9,088 nucleotides of DNA from an uncultured Ruminococcus sp. (GTDB lineage Bacteria; Bacillota; Clostridia; Oscillospirales; Ruminococcaceae): positions 1 to 9,088 of the forward strand of contig CACYBC010000109.1 in assembly GCA_902772615.1 (NCBI GenBank). Reading direction: 5' to 3'. Shown here piece after piece: positions 1-7,381 of this stretch (position 1 is its first letter; every line of letters starts with the position of its first letter). The translations under genes and the position numbers were made by a program. The notes under the pieces are model-generated. The model was not told where the DNA came from and ran no database searches. It worked only from the letters and a program-made list of their open reading frames with translations.

Positions 1-12
1 AGAGATATGAGA

Positions 13-39
13 AAAGCACTGACAAACAGTCAGTGCTTT
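13..39 (-). terminator. Hairpin terminator after the patB-like gene
   Basis: A perfect 11-bp inverted repeat (AAAGCACTGAC / GTCAGTGCTTT) with a 5-base loop lies 19 bases beyond the stop codon of the minus-strand lyase gene. Read on the minus strand, the stem is followed by a short T-rich run (TTTTCTC), as expected of an intrinsic terminator. The plus-strand side is also T-rich, so it may also stop transcription arriving from the left, where the neighbouring gene lies outside the window. Confidence 0.8.
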
Positions 40-57
40 CTTTGCATATATCTGTTT

Positions 58-1236
58 TCAGCTGAGTACTTTGACAAGACGGTCCATGGCATCCACCAGC
101 ATGCTTCTCGGACAGGGAACGCACATCCTGCGGAACAGCGTGCCTGCCGGAGGCTCAAGGCCTGCGCCGTCGGAGAATCCGATGTGAGCCTGTCCGGCTA
201 TGCGCTGATCGAGCTCTTCGTTCGTGAAGCCGCAGTCGGTGAAGTCGAGCCAGAGTATGTAAGTGCCTTCCGGCTTCCATACCTTGACTTTCGGCAGTTC
301 CTTGTGGAAGCGGTCTACGACATAGTCGATGTTGTCATCGAGGTAGTCGTTGAGCTGATCGAGCCAGTCGTCGCACTCGGTGTATGCGGAGATGCAGGCG
401 CGGATGCCGAAGGGGGACATGCCGCCCCAGGAATGACCCATCTTCTCGCGGATTGCGGGATCCTGGATGATGACGTTGGTGACTGCGAGTCCCGCCAGGT
501 TGAAGGTCTTGTTGATGCCGGTGATCATTACGATGCCTTCCGGTCCCACAACCTTGATGAAGGGATGGATCTCGACGTCTTTGCGCTTGATGTCCATGTG
601 GACGTCGTCGCAGAGCATGATGACGTTGTTCTCGCGGCAGATGGAAGCGAACCTTCTGATCTCATCGTCGGTCCAGGCGCGTCCCGTGGGGTTGTGGGGC
701 TGCTGGAATATGGCCATGGTGTTCTGAGGCTCCTTGCAGAGAGCTTCGAATGCTTCCCAGTCGTAGGTGTAGTAGCCGTTGTCGTTCTTCATCTGGAAGC
801 CGCAGTAGTGCCTTCCGATGCTCATTACGTCGTCGCTGTAGTAATAGGTGGGACGGGGAACGATGACTCCGTCGCCGGGCTTCGTGAGCTTCTGGATTGC
901 GTTGACGATGGCGGAGTGAGCTCCGCGGGCCGTTGAGATCTCCTCAGGCTTTACTTCCATCCCGAAACGGTCTCTCATCCAGCGGCATACTGCCTGATAG
1001 TATTCTTCGGGCACGGAGGAGTATCCGAATACGCCGTGCTGGGCTTCCTTCACCAGAGACGCGGTAAGCTCGGGCGGGCAGCGGAAATCCATGTCCGCAA
1101 GGAAGAAGACAAGTCTGTCCTCGGGAAGCTTGTCCGTGAGGAACATCTTAGCCATCCTCTCATTATTGCTCCACTTGCTGGAATAACTTCCGTCCTCGTG
1201 GACGCGGTCCACGATCTCATCAAAATTATACTTCAT
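58..1236 (-). CDS. patB: PatB/MalY-family PLP-dependent C-S lyase (cystathionine beta-lyase type)
   Basis: A fold-type I PLP enzyme of 392 residues, the usual length for the MalY/PatB group. These cytosolic enzymes cleave the C-S bond of cystathionine, cysteine or related S-conjugates, giving a thiol, pyruvate and ammonia. Visible marks are ADMDF near residues 47-51, the PHNPTGR loop (180-186, with N182 expected to contact PLP), the CDDVHMDI segment (209-216, with the Asp that pairs with the pyridine nitrogen) and the Schiff-base lysine K243 in INKTFNLAGL. Arg370 in the FRRMCVPCPRSM segment probably holds the substrate carboxylate. The start is fixed by a perfect AGGAGG seven bases before the ATG. 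The gene stands alone between its own upstream region and terminator. Family assignment is firm. The true substrate is inferred: methionine synthesis, cysteine degradation and odorant-conjugate cleavage are all possible, and no methionine gene sits nearby to decide. Confidence 0.9.
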   Translation of the reverse strand: MKYNFDEIVDRVHEDGSYSSKWSNNERMAKMFLTDKLPEDRLVFFLADMDFRCPPELTASLVKEAQHGVFGYSSVPEEYYQAVCRWMRDRFGMEVKPEEISTARGAHSAIVNAIQKLTKPGDGVIVPRPTYYYSDDVMSIGRHYCGFQMKNDNGYYTYDWEAFEALCKEPQNTMAIFQQPHNPTGRAWTDDEIRRFASICRENNVIMLCDDVHMDIKRKDVEIHPFIKVVGPEGIVMITGINKTFNLAGLAVTNVIIQDPAIREKMGHSWGGMSPFGIRACISAYTECDDWLDQLNDYLDDNIDYVVDRFHKELPKVKVWKPEGTYILWLDFTDCGFTNEELDQRIAGQAHIGFSDGAGLEPPAGTLFRRMCVPCPRSMLVDAMDRLVKVLS

Positions 1237-1290
1237 TTACTATCCTCCTGTGTCCGAAGACATATTATTGATTGGATAACCTTAGTTAAA

Positions 1291-1312
1291 ATAATAACGC
1301 TTTAAATGTCAT
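1291..1312 (-). promoter_or_regulatory. Possible promoter/regulatory element upstream of patB
   Basis: On the minus strand, ATGACA (1307-1312) is followed after exactly 10 bases by TATTATTTTA (starting at 1296). TATTAT resembles a -10 box, with a poor -35 (TTGCGG) 18 bases upstream of it; alternatively ATGACA is a -35 with a weak -10 17 bases on. The same arrangement occurs upstream of fhs. The region is AT-rich, so chance is a real possibility. A short TGTC-TTCG-GACA hairpin lies between this element and the AGGAGG of patB. Confidence 0.3.
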
Positions 1313-1380
1313 TACCGCAATAAAATCCGATACAAAACGCATAAAATGCAGAGTACGGAACTGCAGATGTAAATAAATGA

Positions 1381-1410
1381 AAATGCCTGTCCGGGAAAGG
1401 ACAGGCATTT
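1381..1410 (-). terminator. Hairpin terminator after fhs
   Basis: A perfect 12-bp inverted repeat (AAATGCCTGTCC / GGACAGGCATTT) around a 6-base loop begins 22 bases past the fhs stop codon. On the minus strand the stem runs into a T-rich stretch (ATTTTCATTTATTT). It separates fhs from the downstream patB-like gene, so the two are probably transcribed independently. Confidence 0.85.
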
Positions 1411-1432
1411 ATGCTTTATTTGGAACAGATCT

Positions 1433-3109
1433 TTAGAACAGTCCGGTGATGACACCGTTCTCATCCACATCGATCTTCTCAGCTGCGGGGACCTTGGGGA
1501 GTCCGGGCATGGTCATGATGTCTCCGGTGAGGGCTACGATGAAGCCCGCGCCTGCGGATGCCTTGACCTGTCTGACCGTCACGGTGAAGCCTTCCGGCGC
1601 TCCGAGCTTGTTGGCGTCATCGGAGAAGCTGTACTGGGTCTTCGCCATGCAGACGGGGATATTTCCGTATCCGAGCTTGGTCAGATCCCTGATCTGTCTC
1701 TTGGCTTCAGGTGTAAAGCTTACATCCTTGCCGCCATAGACCTTGGTGACGATGTCGCTGATCTTCTGCTCGATGGTCTCATCGAGTTCATAGGAGAAGC
1801 GGAAATCGCCCTTTTCCTCTTCGCAGAGCCTTACGACCTCGCGCGCGAGATCTTCGCCGCCTTTGCCGCCTTCCGCCCATACGGTGGAGAGGATGGTGTT
1901 GACGCCCAGTTCACGGCACTTGCTGATGAGAAGTTCGATCTCAGCGTCGGTGTCGGCGGGGAAGCGGTTGACTGCTACGACGCAGGGAAGTCCGTATACG
2001 TTCTTTATGTTGGAAACGTGTCTGAGCAGGTTCGGGATACCCTTTTCGAGAGCAGCCAGATCTTCGTTCTCGAGCTGTTTCTTGTTGAGGCCGCCGTGCA
2101 TCTTGAGTGCGCGGATGGTGGCTACGATGACTACTGCATCAGGTACGAGACCGGTCATGCGGCACTTGATGTCCAGGAACTTCTCAGCTCCGAGGTCTGC
2201 GCCGAATCCGGCTTCCGTAACGGTGTATTCGCCCATCTTGAGCGCCATCTGTGTGGCCATCACGGAGTTGCAGCCGTGTGCGATGTTGGCGAAGGGTCCG
2301 CCGTGAACGAACGCGGGTGTTCCTTCCAGTGTCTGTACGAGGTTGGGCTTGATGGCGTCCTTGAGAAGGGCAGCCATGGCACCTGTGGCCTTGAGGTCAT
2401 TGGCTGTTACGGGCTTTCCTTCGGTGTTGTATGCAACTATGATGCGTCCGAGGCGCTCCTTGAGGTCTGTAATGGAGGAGGCCAGGCAGAACACTGCCAT
2501 GATCTCGCTCGCGACTGTGATGTCATATCCGTCCTCTCTGGGGAATCCGTTGGACTTTCCGCCGAGGCCGTCCACCACGTTGCGCAGCTGTCTGTCGTTC
2601 ATGTCGACGCAGCGTCTCCATGTGATGCGTCTGGGATCGATGTTCAGCTCATTGCCCTGATGGATGTGGTTGTCCAGCATAGCTGCCAGCAGGTTGTTGG
2701 CCGCTCCGATCGCGTGGAAGTCGCCGGTGAAGTGCAGGTTGATGTCCTCCATGGGAACGACCTGAGCGTATCCGCCGCCTGCCGCGCCGCCCTTTACGCC
2801 GAATACCGGTCCGAGGGAGGGCTCGCGAAGAGCTACCACGGCTTCCTTTCCTATGCGGCGAAGACCGTCTGCGAGACCTACCGTAGTGGTGGTCTTGCCC
2901 TCACCGGCCGCGGTGGGTGTGATTGCTGTGACAAGGATCAGTTTTCCGTCCTTGCGGTCCGTCTCCTTGAGGAGCTTCGGATCTACCTTTGCCTTATAAC
3001 GCCCGTACTGTTCGAGATACTTCTCGTCCACATGCGCCTTTGCGGCGATCTCCTGTATCGGGCGGAGCTCGCATTCCTGAGCGATCTCAATGTCTGTCTT
3101 GTAAGCCAT
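1433..3109 (-). CDS. fhs: Formate-tetrahydrofolate ligase (10-formyl-THF synthetase)
   Basis: This cytosolic enzyme joins formate to tetrahydrofolate using ATP, giving 10-formyl-THF for purine synthesis, for formylation of initiator tRNA and, in acetogens, for the methyl branch of the Wood-Ljungdahl pathway. The protein is 558 residues, full length for the bacterial monofunctional enzyme. The P-loop-like ATP site is TPTAAGEGKTTTT (64-76). The first family signature, GVKGGAAGGGY, lies at 104-114, and the second, VATIRALKMHGG, at 329-340. The start is supported by AGAGGTG a few bases ahead of the ATG. It is a single gene with its own terminator and AT-rich upstream region. The product is the co-substrate of the AICAR transformylase encoded at 6203-7381. 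No other Wood-Ljungdahl gene is in the window, so acetogenesis cannot be claimed. I see no disruption. Confidence 0.98.
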   Translation of the reverse strand: MAYKTDIEIAQECELRPIQEIAAKAHVDEKYLEQYGRYKAKVDPKLLKETDRKDGKLILVTAITPTAAGEGKTTTTVGLADGLRRIGKEAVVALREPSLGPVFGVKGGAAGGGYAQVVPMEDINLHFTGDFHAIGAANNLLAAMLDNHIHQGNELNIDPRRITWRRCVDMNDRQLRNVVDGLGGKSNGFPREDGYDITVASEIMAVFCLASSITDLKERLGRIIVAYNTEGKPVTANDLKATGAMAALLKDAIKPNLVQTLEGTPAFVHGGPFANIAHGCNSVMATQMALKMGEYTVTEAGFGADLGAEKFLDIKCRMTGLVPDAVVIVATIRALKMHGGLNKKQLENEDLAALEKGIPNLLRHVSNIKNVYGLPCVVAVNRFPADTDAEIELLISKCRELGVNTILSTVWAEGGKGGEDLAREVVRLCEEEKGDFRFSYELDETIEQKISDIVTKVYGGKDVSFTPEAKRQIRDLTKLGYGNIPVCMAKTQYSFSDDANKLGAPEGFTVTVRQVKASAGAGFIVALTGDIMTMPGLPKVPAAEKIDVDENGVITGLF

Positions 3110-3215
3110 TGTTCACCTCTATGATCAATTATTTCTGGAAAATTCACTTATTATCATTTTCTCATATTTGAGATTCCTATTCAATCGCGGTCCGAATCTT
3201 CGTCAGATTACTAAA

Positions 3216-3246
3216 ATAATAAGCTAATAATTGTGAATCGTGTCAG
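3216..3246 (-). promoter_or_regulatory. Possible promoter of fhs
   Basis: On the minus strand CTGACA (3241-3246) and TATTAT (3216-3221) each match the housekeeping consensus at five of six positions, but the 19-base spacer is long. This would give a leader of about 100 bases. Within it TTCACA (3232-3237) lies 10 bases before TATTATTTTA, mirroring the arrangement upstream of patB. I see no recognisable riboswitch in the leader, only a small hairpin (TCTCA-N4-TGAGA, 3160-3173). Confidence 0.35.
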
Positions 3247-3284
3247 GTATATACCCGCATATCGGCAAAGTACAGCAAACTGAT

Positions 3285-3314
3285 TTGTATTTTTCATCCG
3301 CTCAGTGATATATT
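3285..3314 (+). promoter_or_regulatory. Possible promoter of the flavodoxin/NifX-like unit
   Basis: TTGTAT (3285-3290) and TATATT (3309-3314) are separated by 18 bases. The -10 box is a five-of-six match and the -35 box is weak, as is common when an activator helps. Transcription would start near 3321, directly before the palindrome at 3325-3340, leaving a leader of about 53 bases. Confidence 0.45.
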
Positions 3315-3324
3315 CAGAACATAC

Positions 3325-3340
3325 AGTGACTGAAGTCACT
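3325..3340 (+). promoter_or_regulatory. 16-bp palindrome at the predicted transcription start (operator or leader hairpin)
   Basis: AGTGACTGAAGTCACT has perfect 7-bp arms around a 2-base centre. It sits about 11 bases past the candidate -10 box, where a repressor would block initiation. As RNA it could instead form a 6-bp hairpin with a four-base loop at the 5' end of the message. No T-run follows, so it is not a terminator. The regulator is unknown. Confidence 0.45.
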
Positions 3341-3373
3341 TCGGAATGATCCTGTCAGAAAGGAATTAATTCA

Positions 3374-3880
3374 ATGAAGCTTTCGGTGATCTACGATTCC
3401 AAAACGGGAAATACTAAAAGAGCCGCTGAATGGATAGTGGAAGGGATGAATGAGATAGAAGGCACGGTAGCCCGCGCCTTCAGCGTGGAGGATTTCGATC
3501 CTGATTTTATCAAAGAATCCTCCGGTGTTGTCATAGGCTGTCCTTCATATGCCGCGCTGATGACGCCCAATATGCGCAGCTGGCTGTTCTCCGAGGCCGG
3601 AAAACTGGGCATGGCCGGAAAGCTGGGTGGAGCCTTCGCAACGGAGCAGTACAGCCACGGCGGCGGGGAACTCATAATACAGTCGATCCTGACGAATGAG
3701 ATGGTGTTCGGAATGCTCTGTTATTCGGGCGGAGGTTCCTGTGGTGCTCCCGTAATCCATCTGGGTCCTGTCGGCATCAACGACAACGTCGAGAAGTACA
3801 ACGGCATGGATAATTACCGCGATAACTTCCGCGTCTACGGCAGAAGATTTGCCTCAAAGGCAAAGGAACTGTTTGGCTGA
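3374..3880 (+). CDS. Flavodoxin-family protein (WrbA-like FMN fold)
   Basis: A 168-residue cytosolic FMN-binding protein expected to carry electrons or reduce small substrates. The phosphate-binding loop SKTGNT (9-14) follows the first beta strand (KLSVIYD), as in flavodoxins. Segments CPSYAALMTPNMRSWL (56-71) and GGAFATEQYSHGGGE (85-99) sit where WrbA-type proteins have their second and third FMN loops, so it is nearer to the NAD(P)H:quinone reductase/flavodoxin group than to short classical flavodoxins. Start choice rests on AAGGA nine bases before the ATG. The next gene begins 21 bases after its stop, so the two are co-transcribed. The partner carries a NifX/NifB-type domain, which suggests redox-assisted handling of metal or cluster. 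That role is inference; electron donor and acceptor cannot be read from the sequence. Confidence 0.85.
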   Translation: MKLSVIYDSKTGNTKRAAEWIVEGMNEIEGTVARAFSVEDFDPDFIKESSGVVIGCPSYAALMTPNMRSWLFSEAGKLGMAGKLGGAFATEQYSHGGGELIIQSILTNEMVFGMLCYSGGGSCGAPVIHLGPVGINDNVEKYNGMDNYRDNFRVYGRRFASKAKELFG

Positions 3881-3901
3881 ACACTGAAAAGGAGACAAAA
3901 A

Positions 3902-4297
3902 ATGAGAATAGCTGTCACTTATGATAACGGAGACATATTCCAGCATTTCGGAAAGACCGAGAAATTCAAGCTCTATGATGTGGATAACGGAGAGATCACG
4001 GCCAGGTATGTGGTGGATACCAACGGAAGCGGCCATGGCGCGCTCGCGGGTTTCCTCAGGTCAGTAAATGCCGATGCCGTCATATGCGGAGGCATCGGAA
4101 ACGGCGCTAAAGTCGCACTGGCAGAAGAGGGAATAGAGCTTTATGCCGGAGTAAGCGGTTCAGCTGACGCGGCTGCGGAAGCTCTTGCCGCGGGAAGGCT
4201 CTCATATGATCCCGACGCTGAATGCGACCATCATGAGCACCACGGTGACGACTGCGGTCACGATCACTGTGAAGATCATAACTGCAAGGGAAACTGA
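3902..4297 (+). CDS. NifX/NifB-domain (dinitrogenase Fe-Mo cofactor-type) protein with His/Cys-rich tail
   Basis: A 131-residue cytosolic protein. Residues 1 to about 103 match the small alpha/beta domain found in NifX, NafY and the C-terminus of NifB: an opening RIAVTYDNG, the QHFGKTEKFKLYDV segment (14-27), GHGALAGFL (44-52) and the strand-loop AVICGGIGNGA (59-69). Family members bind Fe-S or Fe-Mo clusters, but most Clostridial copies occur without nitrogenase and their role is unsettled. The tail from residue 107 to 131 holds seven His (110, 111, 113, 114, 120, 122, 126) and four Cys (108, 118, 123, 128) among acidic residues, a likely metal-binding extension. AAGGAG lies seven bases before the ATG. 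It is the second gene of a pair with the flavodoxin and is followed by a strong terminator. No nitrogenase gene is present, so nitrogen fixation should not be inferred. Confidence 0.88.
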   Translation: MRIAVTYDNGDIFQHFGKTEKFKLYDVDNGEITARYVVDTNGSGHGALAGFLRSVNADAVICGGIGNGAKVALAEEGIELYAGVSGSADAAAEALAAGRLSYDPDAECDHHEHHGDDCGHDHCEDHNCKGN

Positions 4298-4310
4298 ACA
4301 TACGGTTAAA

Positions 4311-4345
4311 AGAAATATCCTCAGGCGCCGCCTGAGGATATTTCT
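4311..4345. terminator. Bidirectional terminator between converging genes
   Basis: A 35-bp palindrome has perfect 17-bp arms (AGAAATATCCTCAGGCG and its complement) around one central base. It begins 13 bases after the NifX-like gene and ends 21 bases before the pepF stop, so it serves both converging transcripts. The A-rich start and T-rich end of the stem place a T-rich stretch at the 3' side on either strand. Confidence 0.9.
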
Positions 4346-4366
4346 CTTTAGATCTTATTGTGACCG

Positions 4367-6178
4367 TCAGACGGTAATGCCGTCCAGTTCTTCGGTGAGC
4401 CTGCATATCTCATCGATGACCGATCCGATGTAGTCGATGGTCGCGTTGAGAGGTCCGTCTGTGGTGATGTCGACTCCTGCGATGGCTGCAAGGCCAACGG
4501 GATCCTTCGTGGCTCCGGCCGAGAGGAATCTCTTCCAGTCGTCCACGGCCTTCTGTCCCTCATTGCGGATCCTCAGCATGGCCTGCGTAGCCACGGTGAG
4601 TCCCGCGCTGTAGGTGTAGGAGTAAAGTCCCATGTAGTAATGGGGCTGTCTCATCCAGGTCAGTTCCGCGCCTTGCGGGATCTCCACTGCGTCGCCCCAG
4701 AACAGTTCCAGGTTGCGGCGGAAGATGTCGCTGAGGATGTCGGCATTGACGCTGCCGCCTTCTTCAATGATCTTGTAGACTTCACGCTGGTACCAGGCTT
4801 CCCTGAGGTGCGTGACGAAGTTGTGGTAGTAGGTGTTGCTGATGTGGTTGGAGAGCACCCAGCGGCGGAATCTCTTGTCCTCACTGGAGTTGACAAGGTG
4901 GTTGACCATGATCAGCTCATTCATGGTGGAGGGAGCCTCGATCAGATACATTGAGGAATCGGTGTCGTAGACGGACTGCGCGGCGTCTCCGTACATGGAC
5001 TGTCCGGCATGTCCCAGCTCATGGGCCAGGGTGAACACGTCAGACATGCGGTCGTTCCAGTTAAGCAGGATGTATGAGTTCTGGCGGTAGATGCCGGAGC
5101 AGAAGCCTCCGGTGCTCTTGCCGATGTTCTTCGCGAAATCCACCCAGCGATCTCTGTAAGCCCTGTCCACCATCTCTACGTAGTCTTCTCCGAGGATGGA
5201 GAGGCCATCGCGGATGTACTTGTGTGATTCCTCGATGGTGACCTTGGGATCGTATTCTGGATCCACTGCGATCTTGAGATCGGCGAAGGTCATCTTGTCG
5301 AGATTGTGTTTCTTCTTCAGAAGCGTAGCATATCTCCTCATGTGTGGAGCAAGCTTCTCCGTGATGACGTCGATCTGGCGGTCATACATCTCGCGGGTGA
5401 CCTTCTGCGGGAAGAGCAGGCTTTCATAGACATCCTTGTATCCGCGCAGCTCGGACATTGTCTTGTCCTGGGTCACGCAGGCATTGTAAGCGGCTGCGGT
5501 CGTGTTCTCGTATTTCTTGAGCGTGCCGTAGAAGGCTTTAAAAGCAGCCCTGCGGACGTCCGCGTCAGCCTCGAGCTCGTAGTCGTCCTCAAAGAGGGAA
5601 TAGCTCAGAGGATACTCTTTTCCGTTCACGGTGAAGGGCTCGAAGGCTATGTCAGCGAGCTTGAGGGTGTTATAGATGTTGTAGGGAACTGAGAAGGATC
5701 TGTCCAGAGCGGCGAGTGCCTTCTCGGTCTCGGGAGAGAGCATGTGAGCCTTCTTGGCGATCAGGTCCTTTAGATAGTTCTTGCAGCCCTTGGCCAGCTC
5801 GACTGCCTCCTTTAGTACCTCGTCGGAGGCCAGAAGGATCTCGCTGTCGATGAAGGACAGGTCGGTGAACATGCGGGTGGTCTCGTCGTCGATCTTCTCG
5901 CTGAGCTCGCGCGCGGCGTTGTCGGTGTAGTCGACTTCAAGTGCAAGGCCTGTGTATGATCCGAGCTTTATGATCTCGGGTATGATCTTCTCCTGCGCAT
6001 CCAGGCATCCGACGATGTTCTGGGCGGTGCTGAGCTTGCCTTCATAGGTCTCGCAGATATCCTTCACTGCGGCCTTCGTGCTCTCAAGAGCCTGCCACAT
6101 GGCTTCGTCGTTCGGATATATGAGGGAAAGATCCCACGTCTCCTGTACGGGGACGTCTTTTCTTTTAAGAAGTTCCAT
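4367..6178 (-). CDS. pepF: Oligoendopeptidase F (M3 family zinc metallopeptidase)
   Basis: A 603-residue cytosolic peptidase that cuts short peptides, the usual PepF length. The zinc motif HELGH is at 386-390 (H386 and H390 as ligands, E387 as catalytic base), and the third ligand is E414 in LIEAPSTMNE, the 24-residue spacing typical of M3 enzymes. The HYYMGLYSYTYSAGL segment (513-527) carries the conserved His/Tyr residues that bind substrate. The long helical N-terminal part (about 1-200) forms the lid over the catalytic channel. There is no signal peptide. GAGGT five bases before the ATG supports the start. The gene follows the AICAR transformylase by 24 bases with no terminator between, so it is the last gene of the purO transcript; I see no functional link to purine synthesis. 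The transcript ends at the 35-bp palindrome. Confidence 0.97.
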   Translation of the reverse strand: MELLKRKDVPVQETWDLSLIYPNDEAMWQALESTKAAVKDICETYEGKLSTAQNIVGCLDAQEKIIPEIIKLGSYTGLALEVDYTDNAARELSEKIDDETTRMFTDLSFIDSEILLASDEVLKEAVELAKGCKNYLKDLIAKKAHMLSPETEKALAALDRSFSVPYNIYNTLKLADIAFEPFTVNGKEYPLSYSLFEDDYELEADADVRRAAFKAFYGTLKKYENTTAAAYNACVTQDKTMSELRGYKDVYESLLFPQKVTREMYDRQIDVITEKLAPHMRRYATLLKKKHNLDKMTFADLKIAVDPEYDPKVTIEESHKYIRDGLSILGEDYVEMVDRAYRDRWVDFAKNIGKSTGGFCSGIYRQNSYILLNWNDRMSDVFTLAHELGHAGQSMYGDAAQSVYDTDSSMYLIEAPSTMNELIMVNHLVNSSEDKRFRRWVLSNHISNTYYHNFVTHLREAWYQREVYKIIEEGGSVNADILSDIFRRNLELFWGDAVEIPQGAELTWMRQPHYYMGLYSYTYSAGLTVATQAMLRIRNEGQKAVDDWKRFLSAGATKDPVGLAAIAGVDITTDGPLNATIDYIGSVIDEICRLTEELDGITV

Positions 6179-6202
6179 TTAGTACCTCATCTGTAATAAT
6201 GA

Positions 6203-7381
6203 TCAATGATGGAAGAGCCTGAAGGGGATGAAGGATACCACCATGTTGTATCTGTCAGCTGTCTCGATGACGTTGTCGTCGCGGATGGAGCCGCCGGGCA
6301 CGGCGACGTACTGGACACCGGATTTCCTTGCTCGCTCGATATTGTCTCCGAAGGGGAAGAACGCGTCGGAGCCGCAGGTCAGACCGGTCTGGGTGGCGAT
6401 CCAGGCCTTCTTCTCCTCGGCTGTGAGGACTTCGGGCTTCTCCTTGAACCACTTCTGCCATTCGCCTTCGCGCAGGACGTCCTCATACTCGTCGGAGGTG
6501 TAGACGTCTATGGCGTTGTCGCGGTCGGGACGGCGGATCTTGTCGACGAACTTGAGTCCGAGGACCTTCGGGTGCTGGCGCATGAACCAGTTATCGGCCT
6601 TGCCGCCCGCGAGACGGGTGCAGTGGATCCTGCTCTGCTGTCCGGCGCCTACTCCGATGGCCTGTCCGTTCTTGACGAAGCAGACGGAGTTGGACTGGGT
6701 GTATTTGAGGGTGATGAGAGCCACCTTGAGGTCGATCATGGCCTGCTCGGGGATCTCCTTGTTCTTTGTGACGACGTTCGAGAGGAAGCTGTCATCGATC
6801 CTGCAGTTGTTGTGTCCCTGCTCGAAGGTGATGCCGAATACGTCCTTGTTCTCCTTCTCGGGGCAGAAGTAATCGGGATCGATCTGAACGACGTTGTATC
6901 CGCCGTTCTTCTTCGCGCGCAGGATCTCGAGGGCTTCATCGGTGTAGCCGGGGGCGATGATGCCGTCGGACACTTCGTTCTTGATATAGGAAGCGGTGGC
7001 TGCATCGCAGGTGTCGCTCAGAGCAGCCCAGTCTCCGTAGGAGCACAGGCGGTCGGAGCCTCTGGCGCGGATGTACGCGCATGCGATGGGGGACAGCTCA
7101 GCCTTCTTGGGCACGAAGTAGATGTGCTTCTCTACGTCGCTGAGGGGAAGGCCTACCGCTGCGCCGGCGGGGGAGACGTGCTTGAAGGAAGCCGCGGACG
7201 GAAGTCCGGTCGCCTCCTTGAGCTCCCTGACCAGCTGCCAGGAGTTGAGCGCATCCAGGAAGTTGATATATCCTGGTTTGCCGCTGAGGACCGTTACGGG
7301 AAGGTCGGAGCCGTCCTTCATGAAGATCCTTGCGGGTTTCTGGTTGGGGTTGCAGCCGTACTTGAGTTCGAGTTCGTTCAT
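6203..7381 (-). CDS. Standalone AICAR transformylase (PurH C-terminal domain only)
   Basis: Transfers the formyl group of 10-formyl-THF to AICAR, giving FAICAR, the ninth step of purine synthesis. In most bacteria this is the C-terminal domain of bifunctional PurH; here a 392-residue protein carries only that activity, and the N-terminal IMP cyclohydrolase domain is absent. The catalytic Lys67-His68 pair sits in ASFKHVSPAGAAVG (64-77). Further landmarks are DGIIAPGYTDEALEIL (139-154), KYTQSNSV (226-233), GVGAGQQSRIHCTRLAGGKAD (split across 243-263), SDAFFPFGDN (338-347) and VPGGSIRDD (361-369). The protein ends FRLFHH, like the H-rich C-termini of PurH. Its ATG directly follows the purO stop (TAAATG), and its GGAGG lies inside the end of purO, so translation is probably coupled. 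Clostridial genomes are known to carry this split form. Sequence and length show no damage. Confidence 0.95.
   Translation of the reverse strand: MNELELKYGCNPNQKPARIFMKDGSDLPVTVLSGKPGYINFLDALNSWQLVRELKEATGLPSAASFKHVSPAGAAVGLPLSDVEKHIYFVPKKAELSPIACAYIRARGSDRLCSYGDWAALSDTCDAATASYIKNEVSDGIIAPGYTDEALEILRAKKNGGYNVVQIDPDYFCPEKENKDVFGITFEQGHNNCRIDDSFLSNVVTKNKEIPEQAMIDLKVALITLKYTQSNSVCFVKNGQAIGVGAGQQSRIHCTRLAGGKADNWFMRQHPKVLGLKFVDKIRRPDRDNAIDVYTSDEYEDVLREGEWQKWFKEKPEVLTAEEKKAWIATQTGLTCGSDAFFPFGDNIERARKSGVQYVAVPGGSIRDDNVIETADRYNMVVSFIPFRLFHH

Noticed and set aside
7..936. A 309-codon open frame opposite the patB-like gene
   Set aside because: It runs through the terminator hairpin and lies antisense to a clear PLP enzyme. 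The translation is Val/Asp/Ala-rich without any motif.
1347..1365. TGCAG/CTGCA inverted repeat between the fhs terminator and the patB upstream region
   Set aside because: Only five pairs with a nine-base loop, no T-run, and no clear position relative to a promoter. Likely chance.
2018..3124. A 368-codon open frame opposite fhs
   Set aside because: It is antisense to a full-length, motif-complete fhs, with a low-complexity composition and no start signals.
3246..3255. GGTATATACC palindrome in the gap between fhs and the flavodoxin gene
   Set aside because: A ten-base self-complementary AT-rich word is easily found by chance and its position fits neither predicted promoter well.
3902..4297. 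Evidence for nitrogen fixation from the NifX-like domain
   Set aside because: No nifH, nifD, nifK, nifE or nifN is present and this domain is common in non-fixing Clostridia.
4185..4433. An 82-codon plus-strand frame running across the bidirectional terminator
   Set aside because: It starts inside the NifX-like gene in another frame, crosses a perfect terminator palindrome and runs antisense into pepF.
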